From Leptobrachium leishanense (lineage: Eukaryota; Chordata; Amphibia; Anura; Megophryidae), in the NCBI GenBank assembly GCA_009667805.1, contig CM019072.1, positions 39,301,519 to 39,365,518 of the forward strand: a stretch of DNA of 64,000 bases, written 5' to 3'. Shown here piece after piece: positions 20,386 to 31,978 of the stretch. The position numbers and the translations under genes were made by a program. How positions within the stretch are numbered: the first letter of the stretch is position 1; each line of letters starts with the position of its first letter. The notes under the pieces are model-generated. The model ran no database searches. It saw only the letters and a list, made by a program, of their open reading frames with translations, and was not told the DNA's origin.

Positions 20386-21460
20386 CAGGGACGTGCAGTC
20401 AGGGGCGGAAGGTGAGGCAGGGCCTGCTATAATTCCATTAAGTGGAGACTGTAAATTTTGTAAAATAAAACCTTTTGCTGATATTTAAAAAAAAATCAAA
20501 TACTTACCTGCTCCACACTCCCTCGCTTTTTTTTATTTCCTTGAGTTCGCCGGCTGCTGTGTGTGTGTGAATCATCACACAGCAGCAGCAGCCTGCTCTA
20601 AGCCTATGCAATATGCAAAGCTGAACGCTATGCTAATTGCGTAGCTCAAGCTGGCCGAATAGATTCATATTGAAGTCTGCAGCGGCGTCTGGCGCTACCT
20701 ACTTTCTGAATCTGCGCTCTTCAGTGCCTCAGAGAGGCACGGAGAGCAATGGAATTACTTGAACCAATGGGAAAGCACCATTGATCTCAAGCAATTAAAA
20801 AAATGCCTCCATGGGAGGCAGGCCTCCCATGCTTTGATTGACACAGGACAGTTGTGTAACTGTTCTCATCTGTCATGGGGGCGTGCCGCGGGGCTGTGCG
20901 CCTAGAGGCACATCTTGTAGAGCAGTAAGAGATCCTGGGGAGCCCTGAGAACAGCAAGAAGAGATTCTGGGGAGCCCTGAGAGCAGCAAGATCCTGTGGA
21001 GCCCTGAGAGCAGCCAGATCATGGTATGTACTGAGAGCAGCCAGATCCTGGAGAGCACTGAGAGCAGCCAGTTCCTGGGGAGCACTGAACAGCCAGTTCC
21101 TGGGGAGCACTGAGAGCAGTCAGATCCTGGGGAGCACTGAGAGTAGTCAGATTCTGGGGAGCCCTGAGAGCAGCCAGATCCTGGGGAGCCCTGAGAGCTG
21201 CCAGATCCTGAGGAGCACTGAGAGCAGCCAGATCCTGAGGAGCACTGACAACAGCCAGATACTGGGGAGCACTGAGAGCAGCCAGATTCTTGGGAGCACT
21301 GAGAGCAGCCAGATCCTGGGGAGCCCTTAGAGCAGCCAGATACTGGGGAGCACTGAGAGCAGCCTGGGGAGCACTGAACCTGAATCTAAGTAACCTGTAT
21401 ATATCTGGCTCTGATACTAGCCAGTGCCTCACCAGCCACTGACCTCATCACACGTCACTG
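20386..21460. mobile_element. Non-autonomous hAT element inside the solo LTR
   Basis: Termini CAGGGACGTG...CACGTCACTG, with GGTGAGGC subterminal blocks at both ends, are flanked by an 8-bp duplication GGGCCCTC/GGGCCCTT (20378-20385, 21461-21468) with one mismatch. This is diagnostic of hAT. The 1075-bp element has no transposase frame and contains a minisatellite. Confidence 0.88.
20937..21375. repeat. 27-bp minisatellite in the hAT element
   Basis: About fifteen tandem, diverged copies of GAGAGCAGCCAGATCCTGGG plus GAGCACT. A 9-residue repeat (SAPQDLAAL) on the minus strand is a by-product of the 27-bp period and not a protein. Confidence 0.85.
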
Positions 21461-21479
21461 GGGCCCTTGTGACAGTAGG

Positions 21480-23061
21480 TCAGGCAAGGCAGAGGTTGAA
21501 AAAGTAATTGAATTAAAAGGAAGAGCAGGGAAGTAAAAGGTTAATGGAAAATATGGAATACAGGAAGGCATTTGATGAAAAATATTAGTTAGAAAACAAG
21601 ATATTTCGCGTTTGCAAAGATCACATTTAAGAAAAAGGAAAAGACGATCGATTGATGGGTGGACTAAAGAAGGTAGAGACTGGAGGTGGCAAATGGAGAC
21701 CCAGAAGAATAAAGAGTCTATGATAAATAAATGTAATTTTGTGTAAGAAAATAAATGTCCAGATACTATTACATTATCCCAAAGACAAAACAGAATTTTC
21801 AGTTATGTGAATATCATATATTGTAGTTTATTTTAATTGCATTTTTTATTCTTTTTTTTTTTTTAAGAGAAGTTCAAGTGGAATGCTGCTACAGAAAAAT
21901 GTCTTGCCTTATGTTAAGTGGGCTGTTTTTCAGCTGTAATATAATGGATCTTGTACTTGGTGTTTGTTAATTGAAGATTTAGAAATATAAATTCAATTTC
22001 ATTAACAGAGTGGGAGCGAAAGCGAGCCTTGTTAATATTTCTTTGTTACGCTGTCTTGTTTTCTACTTTTGTCTTTCCCAGAAACTCGTTAAAGAAGCAG
22101 AGTTGAGCAAAAATTAATGGCTCATTCTCCAATTAAAATGAAGTTGTCAAGTTATGTGGTGTCAGCTTGATGACCCGCATAACCACGCACTTCAGAGTTA
22201 AACAGCACTATCTGATACCAGTATTTTTCCATGAGGTGCACATTGGAAGTAAAACATTACACAGAGCTTGTGTACTTCTTTCAGTGTTTTGCATGGGGGG
22301 GGGAGTAAAAATTCTCTCTTTTTATCTGTATTGTATTTATGACACCAATCTATTGCACACTTAGATAAGTATTACTTCACTTGACTTTCTTTAAGACAAT
22401 AAAAATTCTGTAGAACCTTTGATGTTGATAAAGTAACTGCAATTGGTTGAGTAAATCCTTTACATTATGCACAACGTCATAAAAAAACAAAAGACCATAA
22501 TGAAGTATTCGTAGAACTGGATACATTAAAGGAACAAGGGTCACAAAACACGACTCTTTCGATATATGCTAACTACATCATCGCAAACAAATTGGCATAT
22601 TCACCACCGATTACATTGGCCCACTGTAGTTGGGATATATCGGCCATTACAGATATAGGAGCTTGCTTAGGCAAGGTAAGAGACTTCACACATTATTCTG
22701 TAGGGGAGACTACCTGAGGGTTGAAGTTTCAAATCCCAATCATGGTAACTCACCACCTCTTTACCTACCAGGTCTATAACACAGCCAAAAGAACCAGTGC
22801 GTTTTGTGCTGTCCTAGTTTCTCCTTGGCAGAGTAAATTAGTTCCTATAGTATTATGTATGCTCAACTGCTTGGAACCATTCACAAGAGGAAGGAGGGGG
22901 CTGACCCGTCCAGTGTATCAGAATTACGACGATTTGCTGCGTTCAGTAATTTAATGACACCAGAATTTTTGAAAACCGGGATGCTGAGTAAAGTATGGTT
23001 TAAAAATAGAACCTGCAGAGTGAAGGATGGTAGGTCTGCAGCAAGCTCCACTATTTTGTTT
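21480..23061. other. No feature seen
   Basis: AT-rich DNA without recognisable gene or repeat. ORFs of up to 77 codons at 22721-23064 have no domain and no supporting splice structure. Confidence 0.5.
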
Positions 23062-23262
23062 TGAGAAAGGATTTTACCAGGAAGGATACATTGAGATTTC
23101 TCTCGTTTTCAAGTATGTCCTGGGTGGCGAGTAGGTACTGTTGGGTGTTTTGCCCAAGGACACTTACTGGAGAGGTGTTTTTGCTGGGATCGAACCTGTG
23201 TCGCCACAGTCTCTCTTCACACAGAGCAGTGATGTTACCTCTACTCCACCTAGCCATACAAT
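23062..23262 (-). mobile_element. tRNA-derived SINE (V-SINE-like), near complete
   Basis: On the minus strand: a tRNA-like head with a box A-like TGGCTAGGTGGAGTAGAGG and box B CAGGTTCGATCCC (23198-23186), then a central GTGTCCTTGGGCAAAACACC block resembling the V-domain of V-SINEs. The 3' tail (CCAGGACATACTTGAAAA, then GAGAAATCTCAATGTATCC and TTCCTGGTAAAAT) is the same as in the LINE at 57013-58556. It would be transcribed by RNA polymerase III from the internal boxes. Confidence 0.85.
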
Positions 23263-23631
23263 TTGTTGCCAGTACTGGTGCATACCGCTACAGGACCACC
23301 ATATATGAATTGTGTCAGCACATCACCATTTTATCACTCAGTTTTATGTGTCTCGGCACTACCAGAATCCTTGGATACTGTGTGCTTCAGTGCTTGAAGC
23401 TGGTTGTAAGACAATGTAAGACTGGCAGCATGATTACTTACTCTTTGACTAATTTTCATTGGGACCATTCTTGGTAGGACACTAAAGGTAGCAGAAACAG
23501 AAGTATTTGTTGCGTCCCATTATGCAATAGACATGCGCAATGCCAAAAATGTTGTTTCAGTTTGTTTCAGCAAATTTCAGAATCTAAAAAGTCCGGATTC
23601 AACAAGTTTGAAGGTGCACATATTTTTACAC

Positions 23632-23800
23632 ACTATAACCCTTCTATACCCACTATAACCATAACTCTATCTTTACCTTCCAAAACCCCCTCTATACCCC
23701 TGCTATACCCCCATACTAAAGTTAGGGTTGGGGATAGGGATACTTCTAGGGTTAGGGTTACATTTAGGGTTAGGATTATAGGTAAAGTTACCTTTTGGGG
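23632..23800. repeat. Degenerate interstitial telomere-like repeats, both orientations
   Basis: The left half has CCCTATAACC/CTATACCC words and the right half has TTAGGG words (CTAGGGTTAGGGTTACATTTAGGGTTAGG in part). The halves are imperfect complements and could fold back. Too degenerate and short for a telomere. Confidence 0.6.
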
Positions 23801-23910
23801 TTAGGGACTGCACTAGTGAGATTACATCACTAATTTAGGACATCCATCCACCCAGAGGTCTCTGTGGAATGCAAGGTTTAAGTAGGTTTAAGTAGTAGTG
23901 GAAACTGTAA

Positions 23911-24577
23911 GGGCCACATTACATTCTTGGTGCTAATGTTAACGCTCACCTGCATGAGCATTAACGTTAGCCGCGGTGTCTACCGCATATTACAATCCAA
24001 ACGCTAACGGGTTAAATAACCCGTTACCATTTGGTACCTTGCGCTTTTCAGTGCGAGGTTACTGTACTTTGCGCTCCCTATACTTAACATGGGGAGCGCA
24101 AAGTGTTAATCAGCATTAGGATTACAAAGTCCCAACCCTGATTAACGTCTGGCTGTGGTTAGCGAAAAGTTAACTGCAGAATCCGTTAACACCATCCATA
24201 AAAATAAAAAAAACAATCAAATACTCACCTCCTGTCCCGCGGCGAGAACCGCGGCTCTGTCCGCATCCTCCATCCAGTGGGAGCAGGGAGAGACTGGGGG
24301 AAAAAGTTCCTCAGTCTCCCTCTGCGTATCACTACGCAGACCGGCCGGATCTCGTGAGGCGAGATCCAGCAAAACATGTGACGGCCGGCGTCTGGCTCAA
24401 TGGAGTTCTATGGACTCGAGAGCATCCTGGGGCGTAGCACCCGCTACCAATGCAGGCAGCTTTTTAAGTATCTGCATTGTAATCCCTCATTAAAACGGGG
24501 GCGGTAGGGTGAAACCTGCAGGGGCAGTTTTTTCTCCCTAGCGCCGCCGTTTTAAAGTGGGGATTGTAATGTAGCCC
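23911..24577. mobile_element. Harbinger-type MITE, complete
   Basis: TAA duplications (23908-23910, 24578-24580) flank GGGCCACATTACA at the left and TGTAATGTAGCCC at the right. The interior is shared with the other copies of the family. Length 667 bp, no coding capacity. Confidence 0.88.
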
Positions 24578-24789
24578 TAAGAATCTCATAAGAGCAAGCA
24601 TTAGGTTTGCATAGGTAGAGACCTTGCCTCATGGTATATTGACAATGTGTCTGCTTTATGCAAAGTGTGATCACAACTTGTGACTGATCCCCAATTAATT
24701 CAAAACCTTAATCCAGTGTTTAAACTTGTTAGATGTATGGTTGGGTTCAGTGCTTTGAATTTTGCAACTACAGTATATATTTTATACAC

Positions 24790-25080
24790 TACAGTATATA
24801 TTGATGCTCATGTTCAAAGCCCTTAATAACTGTATCCCTTCGTTCATGTCTTCTGTACTCTACAAATACACCCCTTCTAAATTACTCCAGTCTGCAGGTG
24901 ACCTCCACCTGTCCTCTGTTTCTTCCCATGTCGTTATCTCACGCCACTAAGACTTTTCAAGAGTTGTGTTAGTCACATGGAATGATGTAACACTCCCTAT
25001 CAGACTCACCCCTAATCTTCTGTCCTTCAAGATATACCACAAAAAAAATTCAGATTAGGGTATCATGTTCATGACTAATC
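24790..25080 (+). mobile_element. L2/Rex1-like LINE 3' coding fragment
   Basis: The frame LMLMFKALNNCIPSFMSSVL, then YTPSKLLQSAGDLHLSS, parallels the block at 13470-13610. Stops appear soon after. It is a short, old fragment. Confidence 0.65.
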
Positions 25081-25288
25081 TGTCTCCTCACCTAGCCCTC
25101 CCCATATCATTATAGGTTTTATAGGTTGTTTACTACCATTCCCATCACCATTTCTGATACAAAACATTAGTATTAGCGATACTGACCAATTATAAGATGG
25201 CAACTACTTTGCATTCCTCTCCCCCAACTTCTCCTGATTGTAAGATTTCTGAAGAGATTCCTCTACACCTCTCATCTCTGATGACTAA

Positions 25289-25991
25289 GGGCAGTATTAC
25301 ATTGTGCCCGCTAAAACGGGGACGCTAAGGAGGAAAACCTGGCCTGCAGATTTCTCCTAAGCGTCCCCGTTTTAGCTCCATATTACAGGGCAGGCTGCAT
25401 AATTTGCACAGCTGTAATGCAGCGATAAACCTTGGGATAGTCGAGGCAGCACTAATGCACCTCCCCGAGCATCCCCTCATTGAGGCTTTGACTGCCTGGT
25501 CAAATGAACGTCAGGATCTCACCTCTCGAGAGATCCAGCAGGTTGGCGGAGTAAACGCGGAGGGAGACTTATTTCCCCAATCTCACTCTACTCCCAGCGG
25601 CCAGGAGCCACGGATCGGGCCACCATTCTTGCCGCGGTTGAGAGGTGAGTATCTGAATATTTATTTTTTTTCTCAGCTGGTGTTGACTGATTCTGCAGAA
25701 ACGTAACAGTAAACGTTTGAGTAAACCGCAGCGAGGCGTAATTATCGTTAGGCCTTTGTTAAAAAGTCCTAACGCTAATTAACACTTTGCGCTCCCCATG
25801 TTAAGTGTAGGCAGTGCAAAGTGTACAGTAAGCTCGCGCTTAAAAGGTCAATCACCGAATCGCTAAGGTTTTTTTTTAACCCGTTAGCATTCAGAATGTG
25901 ATATGGTCAGCCCGCGCTAGGGCCACTTAACCTAACGTTAACGCACACACAGCTGAGCGCTGCTATTAACGTTAAGTATGTAATATTGTCC
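25289..25991. mobile_element. Harbinger-type MITE, complete, reverse orientation
   Basis: TAA on both sides (25286-25288, 25992-25994). Ends GGGCAGTATTACAT and ATGTAATATTGTCC... (trimmed to GTAATATTGTCC) are complementary. The interior runs opposite to the copy at 23911-24577, so the two form an inverted pair about 0.7 kb apart. Confidence 0.88.
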
Positions 25992-26389
25992 TAAATTTTT
26001 AAAAAAATAATCTTATTTAAATTCCCCATCCGTTCTGTAGAGCACTGCATAAACTGATGGCGGTATAAAAATTATGACAATAATAACATAAATAGCAGAG
26101 ATTATGAACTGGCTCCTAATTACGAAGGGGTGACAAAATTATAGTGAACATAGTACTATAGGTTTCATATAAGTGAAGAAAGATAAATACATACACTCTA
26201 TAGATCATTCTGCTTTAATATTTTTTGTAATATTAATTAGTGTAATTTTCAGTAAAAACAAGCAAGAACCAGGCACTACATGCAAAACAACTATTATTCC
26301 TAGACATGTATGTGTGTATTTATATATATATTTATTTCTTATTGGGTTGGTATGATTTTATTTTGCTCATTCATGTTTAGTTAGATTTT

Positions 26390-27500
26390 TTGGCGTAAAT
26401 CTATTTACTGGTTCAGGCATCGAACATACAATCAACAACATTGTAATTGATGTGGCAGAATAGCATAACAACAGTCACAATGTAATACACAAACATATTC
26501 CACAGGAGAGAGAACTAAGTCCTAGTAATCAATAGCTCAAATCATATGACACAGCCTTCCTGGTGGATGCAAGTCATGGTGGATAAGGGTCACAGGACAG
26601 GGCTACCAGGGGAGACAAAAGACAATGGAAGTTAGAAAACTTGTGAGAATGGATGGGGAGGCTGTCCTGGGCAATTGACATGAGCCTCTAGGTGTTTGCA
26701 GGGAGTACCTCCAAAGGTCTTGCATAGACTGCCTTGTAGCGTAGAAGAAATTTGAAGCATAAGGGGCTCTATGTAGAAAAAAAAGCTAATCTCTCTGTCT
26801 GTAGTAAGAGACGCCTCCACCCAATCATTCTGGAACATAGCATAAACCGCGTAAAGCATAGCATAAAGCACGTATTGGCCATATTAAAGGATGGTGGAAA
26901 GGGGGTAGTCATTGCGCCAAAATGGCTTTCTTTTTTCACATTACCAACAAGATACCTAACAATGTTTTCTGGGGTCTGGTCAGTTGTGGGCGCATGCCCT
27001 CTGGTAGGATATTGAAGAGCACCTTTCTGGAGTATTAGGTTCCTGGGTTTTTAGAATCTGGGAACTGAACATTTGTATCTTGTTCAAAATATCCTAAACG
27101 ATGAGAAGGCCCAGAGAGTGTGGTAGAGGTCGGCTAGCTCTTGGAGACATTTCATGCATTGGTCAGAGTATTTGGGATATCAATGCCAGCCTAATCGAGG
27201 AGTAGTAGGCCCCATGAAGTACCATGATGAAACATCTCCCAATATGTGACAGAGCGGACCTGTTTCCAAGACTGGAAAGGGCAGATTGATGTTCCTAACA
27301 TGGAGTGGTACACAGTTTTTTAAACATCTTACTAAAAGACTCCCCACATTGTCATTTGGGAGTTCAAATGGATAGGCTCTCTTTATGGTTATAGTGAATA
27401 TGTCTTAATTTCATATTTATGTTCATATTTATTTGATATCGAGTGGGGGAGACATCAGAGATTAAAGTACCTGGGCAGCAAACAACTAAATATGGCCCTG
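26390..27500 (-). mobile_element. Possible L1/Tx1-like LINE 3' end, heavily decayed
   Basis: The minus strand reads like the C-terminal end and 3' UTR of an L1-type element, but frames break every 20-60 codons and no single motif is decisive. The assignment is an impression only. No host exon was recognised here. Confidence 0.25.
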
Positions 27501-29730
27501 GAATTTAGGATGGGAATGCGTTGATTATGAAGGACGTAGCAAGTGAAACTTATCGAATGTCAAAAGTCCACAACATAGTCAACTAAAAATCACACCGATC
27601 TTCTAAAATCAAGATTATGTCTGCTGCTAGTAATATTAAAGAATTCCCTAAAGAATGCCATTTTATTAACAATGACTTACCGTTCATGATTCTGCCAGTG
27701 CACCATAGATTCCAAGCATGCTACAAGGAAACAATGTGCAGCATAGTTGAGATATCACCAGTTCTCTGCTCATTTCACGAGATGTTGTTATCCACACTGC
27801 CACCTCTGTGCTTGAACTATGGACTGTGGTGTCTACTCTTGGTTTTTCTTCACTTGCTGACATACAGATCCTCGACACTGAACAAGGGGTACACCTGCCC
27901 CGGTACAATTTGGCTGAAGGAATTTTTCCCTACCTAGCTGTCTCTTTAGACTGTTGTTATTTTAATGATATGTTTGTTTTCTGTTGCTTTTTACTGTTGT
28001 GATATCCCTTCCAACGTGCTGTGCATCTCAGTCCTGGCACCTTATTTCCCTGTCTCCTACAACTCTGGATGCAATGGTTGACCTTCACGTTTGCTCCATT
28101 TTCCCCAATTTATTTTCATTTTTAATATTTTTCATATATCCCCTACCAATTATAATTTATATGATGTAAATCTTGTTTTGCCATTCTTGTAATCGCCGAT
28201 GAGTATTGAATATTTTAAAAGGTTAGCCTTGTCTCATACGCATATTTACACATTGGGATACATTAACCATTCGAGATACTTGGTTCCAGCCAAAAACATG
28301 GTCTTTTAGGGTATAAACAGCCTCCGACTTGAAGTTGTGCAAAGGAGAGGTCTTTTTATTGCAGGATAAACAAACGCCACTCTTGGCTTTGAATCACTAT
28401 TGCAGGTGATTAAAAATAAAAACCCCACAAACAAAATCCTAGCTCAATTAGAGCATTTACTAAATATATACTGATCCTGACTATCCAGGTAACATAATCT
28501 AATAACCAAAAGAAAGTCACAGCTTTTCTTAGAAGTGTTTCTGCTCCCTTCCCTGCTCTCAGCAGTCTGATTAAAACACTTCTCTCCAGGAGTCAGCAGC
28601 TTGAGAATTTACCTATTGCGCTTAATTAATTGGCAACATGTGTGTGAGAGGATAGAGGCCATGCAGGATTCTGGGTCCTAAATAACGTCCCTCAATTACT
28701 CTCCCAGACAGTCTGTTACCCAATCCAAGAACTCTGTCGCAACATGTTCAAACGGTATGCAAACCCACAAACAGAAGAGAATGGGTAGTTTCTGGCTGAA
28801 AATACAGCTAAACATATGCTAGAATTTAACTCTAGTGATCCAGATATTGCACCGCCAACTGAGGGATATACAATAAAGAAACAGCAAAATAATATTAAGC
28901 TTGGTGCCAACACACTGCTAAATTTAATTACCTTTTCATGCAGCAAGGTGGCCTTGAATGAATGAAAATACAGATGGCCTTCAATGCACTCTACTGATAA
29001 CTTTTTTGAGCAGGAATGAAAGTCGAACAGGACATGACTTTTTTTGCAATATATGCAGAATATCTTTTTAATATACAGTATGTGCCAAGGAATGTGTTTG
29101 CATCTTAAGTAAACGTTCTAACATTTATATATACATTCTATTGTGTGGATGGGAAATTCTATCCAGTGTGTTGGCTAATGTAAATACTTTCCACGTTTAT
29201 AGAAATTGCCCCAGGCTTTCCTTCTTATTCTGTGAGCCTCATTGTCTCATTATGCATGATTACTTATGTAAACAATATCTCCTGAATCTATACCTGTGTG
29301 ACACATGGATTGTCGTTATGGGTTTAAACGCCCTATGCTATATGTCACCAAGCAATCATCGATTCTAATGCTGGGGCTTTGTTTATTATTCTTTTAAGCC
29401 TACAAAATCTCTTCTCTATGGTGTTTGAGTGGCTGCGTCGTGTTCTGTTGAAAAAATAATAAGCGTGGTAATATCTTCAGTCTCATGCTTTACAAAGCTT
29501 AAGGAGTCCAATGTGTATCCAAAAAAACCTCTAAGATAGTCAGATTTATACATGCTTAAAGGATTGTATATGGGGGTATCTGATTTCCTGGAATAATAAA
29601 TAAATTTTTGTCCACTGAATTTTTTAAATTCTGAATAATTTACATTTTGTACGAAGAGTTAATTAGGGATTAAAGGAATTCTTGCTCTTCTGGTGTTGAC
29701 CGATTTTAATTGGGCATTTCAAACTCTAAG
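27501..29730. other. No feature seen
   Basis: AT-rich DNA. A 106-codon plus-strand frame at 27617-27937 has no domain, no coding-like bias that I can see, and no splice context. No repeat partner in the window. Confidence 0.45.
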
Positions 29731-29986
29731 GGGGTCATTCAGAAAGCGCTGGTGTTTGCCGTTGTAGGAGACATGGGTGAAAATTGCCATTGTAACAGTG
29801 ACAACAAACGCTGGCAGTGCTCAAAAGAAAAATCTGAACAGCAGCAGGAGAAGCTTCACTGAGGTTTCTCCTGCTGCTGTTCAGATTTTTCTTTCGAGAA
29901 GCACCAGCATTGGACAGCATTGCAGCAGCGGCTATTCTCAACAGTGTTTGAAACATCGGCAAACACCGGTGCTGTGTGAATAATCC
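29731..29986. mobile_element. Fold-back MITE with a 29-bp perfect hairpin
   Basis: Outer arms (GGGTCATTCAGAAAGCGCTGG and TGTGTGAATAATCC, GGTGTTTGCCG/CGGCAAACACC) enclose a central perfect hairpin: 29824-29852 pairs with 29866-29894 around a 13-nt loop. A decayed relative lies at 41056-41330. Confidence 0.85.
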
Positions 29987-30599
29987 TGAATGTGATCCTA
30001 TTTTTTTTTCTAAAGAATTATATAAGCAAAGAATTGAAAAGAATTAAAAATGCAACAAAAAAAGAAAAGTCGCATCATCAAATGTTTTTTCTGAAAAATT
30101 GTACAAAGGTGTATTAAGAGATTTCAGACAGCAGTATGTTTAAAATATTTTAATATGCTTAAAAACAAGTTGGTCGTGTCGACATACAAAAACATAGAAA
30201 TAGTTTAAAAAGGGTTAAATAAACAGTTTGTTCCAGCGTACAAAATAATGAGGTAAATATTAGCAATAATACAATAGATTTGGCTTTCAGAAATACATAA
30301 AATAAAAAAATCCTTTTTTTTTTACATATTCAAAAAATAAAAAATCTTATTAACACTTTTGCCACAATTTCCTTTTTATTTGTACCCTGATTTTAGATTG
30401 ATATCAGCTGATTTATAAAATCAAAAATAGTTTTTTTATGACATCTGTTTACAGACAATGGATTAATACAGTCATACTCTTCCAAGTACATCATTGTGGA
30501 AACCTTTCGAATTGACATTGAAAAGATGGACCTCCAGATAAGTCATCCTATACATCCTATACTTATCTAACACTAATTACCACAGGGATGCCTAGAGCC
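29987..30599. other. No feature seen
   Basis: AT-rich sequence with poly-A/T runs. Nothing recognisable. Confidence 0.5.
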
Positions 30600-31087
30600 T
30601 TATTTTAGCTACTCCTAAAAGCTCGTGCTACAAGATTCTGCGTTTGTAAAATCATGTAGCACCTCTAAAAACCTCCCCAATAAATTCCATACTCACCTCT
30701 CATCCCATGCCGAGAACGATGGCTCGATCTGCAGCATCTTGTCCCTGGGAGCAGAGTGCGACTGGGAACAAATAGTTCCCAGTCTCCCTCTGCAATCACT
30801 CCGCAGCACTGCGCAATCTCGCGAGAGTGAAATTACGCAAGGCTTGTGACTCAGAAGCAGAACCCTTCATGAAGTCCTATGGACTCCAGGAGGAGATACT
30901 TGCAGCGGTGCGGAAGTGCTACCGCTAGTATCACAGCGACCGAATTGCACTGCGTTCTGGGGGCAAGATGCTGAGGTAGAGCTTGCCCCAGAATATCATG
31001 CTACCATGGGGCGCTACGGGGACATTTGCAAGCACAGATTTTCCCCTTTAGTGTCCCCATGTTAGCATGAACAAGAGAGTAGGGCCC
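30600..31087. mobile_element. Harbinger-type MITE, partial
   Basis: Shares blocks with 19338-19928 (GGAGCAGAGTGCGACTGGGA, TCCTATGGACTCCAGGAGG, GATACTTGCAGCGG) and the right end GAGAGTAGGGCCC. The left terminus is not clear. Confidence 0.7.
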
Positions 31088-31349
31088 ATATAGTCCACAA
31101 ACAAAAAAAGCAAAAGGCACTCAGTCTTCCAAGAAGGCTTGAGAAAGGCTTATGTTGGACTGAAATGTTGCCATTTTTTCCAATCAATTTGTCAATATTG
31201 GACGGCTGAGTGACTGTTCCTTCTTTGCTTGTCCCCAATTTAAACTAAACACTGAAAATATGTTATTTTTTTTAGACTATATTTCTAAGGAAAAGTCTTT
31301 AAAATAATCAGATGTCAGACGTTACTGATTACCATCAGGTTGTTTTTTT

Positions 31350-31425
31350 TTTTTTGAGAAAGGATTTTACCAGGAAGGATACATTGAGATTTCTCTCGTT
31401 TTCAAGTATGTCCTGGGTGGTTTGC
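31350..31425 (-). mobile_element. SINE/LINE 3' tail fragment
   Basis: Only the conserved tail of the SINE at 23062-23262 is present (CCAGGACATACTTGAAAA through TTCCTGGTAAAATCC on the minus strand), ending in a T run on the plus strand. It is a short 5'-truncated copy. Confidence 0.8.
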
Positions 31426-31656
31426 ATGTTTCCTTCAGAAAGATATTTCTGTGTATTTGGATTCTTGGCTGAAGCACCATCTCTGTATGGTTCACATTTG
31501 TGCTTAAGAATTAGTAGATGCTACCTTTTTTTAAGTGTAGTACATTTTACATATGTTCTTATAGACTTAAAAAAGGGAATCAGCTCAATTACAATGTATA
31601 GTGATCTGTACAGGGATGGACAGTAAATTATTCTGGTAGATTCCATTCATAGCTTA

Positions 31657-31662
31657 TTTATT
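31657..31662 (-). promoter_or_regulatory. Candidate polyadenylation signal of OSGIN1
   Basis: AATAAA on the minus strand, about 320 bases after the OSGIN1 stop codon. Chosen as the first canonical hexamer in a suitable place. Not proven. Confidence 0.4.
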
Positions 31663-31978
31663 TTGAAAAATAAATGGCCTTTTAGAAGTTGAAGTCATTG
31701 TATTAATCATGTAAACATAAGAATATCCCAACCCAGAAATCATTAAGACATCGTTCAATCACTGGTATTGATTATGCACCTTGAAGAGATGGACTTTGTA
31801 TGACCATTGGTCGGAGAACTATTATTTGAAGCCTAAAGCCCATTAGTCTGTTCTTAGCTAGTAAAACTGACGAGGTGGAATGCCTGTGGAGCCCCGTTTT
31901 ACTAACCCTGTGAAGGATCTGCTGAATCACCCTACAGCTTTGAGTATAACATGACATGTAAAATAATGATAATAATAA

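Larger units (their letters stand above)
20097..21474. mobile_element. Solo LTR carrying a nested hAT element
   Basis: Outer ends TGTCACA...TGTGACA are flanked by a 5-bp duplication GTAGG (20092-20096 and 21475-21479). Without the nested element the LTR is about 295 bp. TG...CA ends plus a 5-bp duplication indicate LTR-retrotransposon integration followed by LTR recombination. Confidence 0.85.

Noticed and set aside
20787..21432. Minus-strand ORFs with SAPQDLAAL repeats
   Set aside because: By-product of a 27-bp minisatellite in a hAT element.
23632..23800. True telomere or chromosome end
   Set aside because: Repeats are short and degenerate, occur in both orientations, and are flanked by ordinary DNA.
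27617..27937. 106-codon plus-strand ORF
   Set aside because: No recognisable domain, splice sites or repeat context. Length is within chance for 64 kb.
31130..31190. Hammerhead-like motif (GGACTGAAATGTTG)
   Set aside because: The CTGANGA strand is absent and stem II does not pair well. At most a decayed PLE end.
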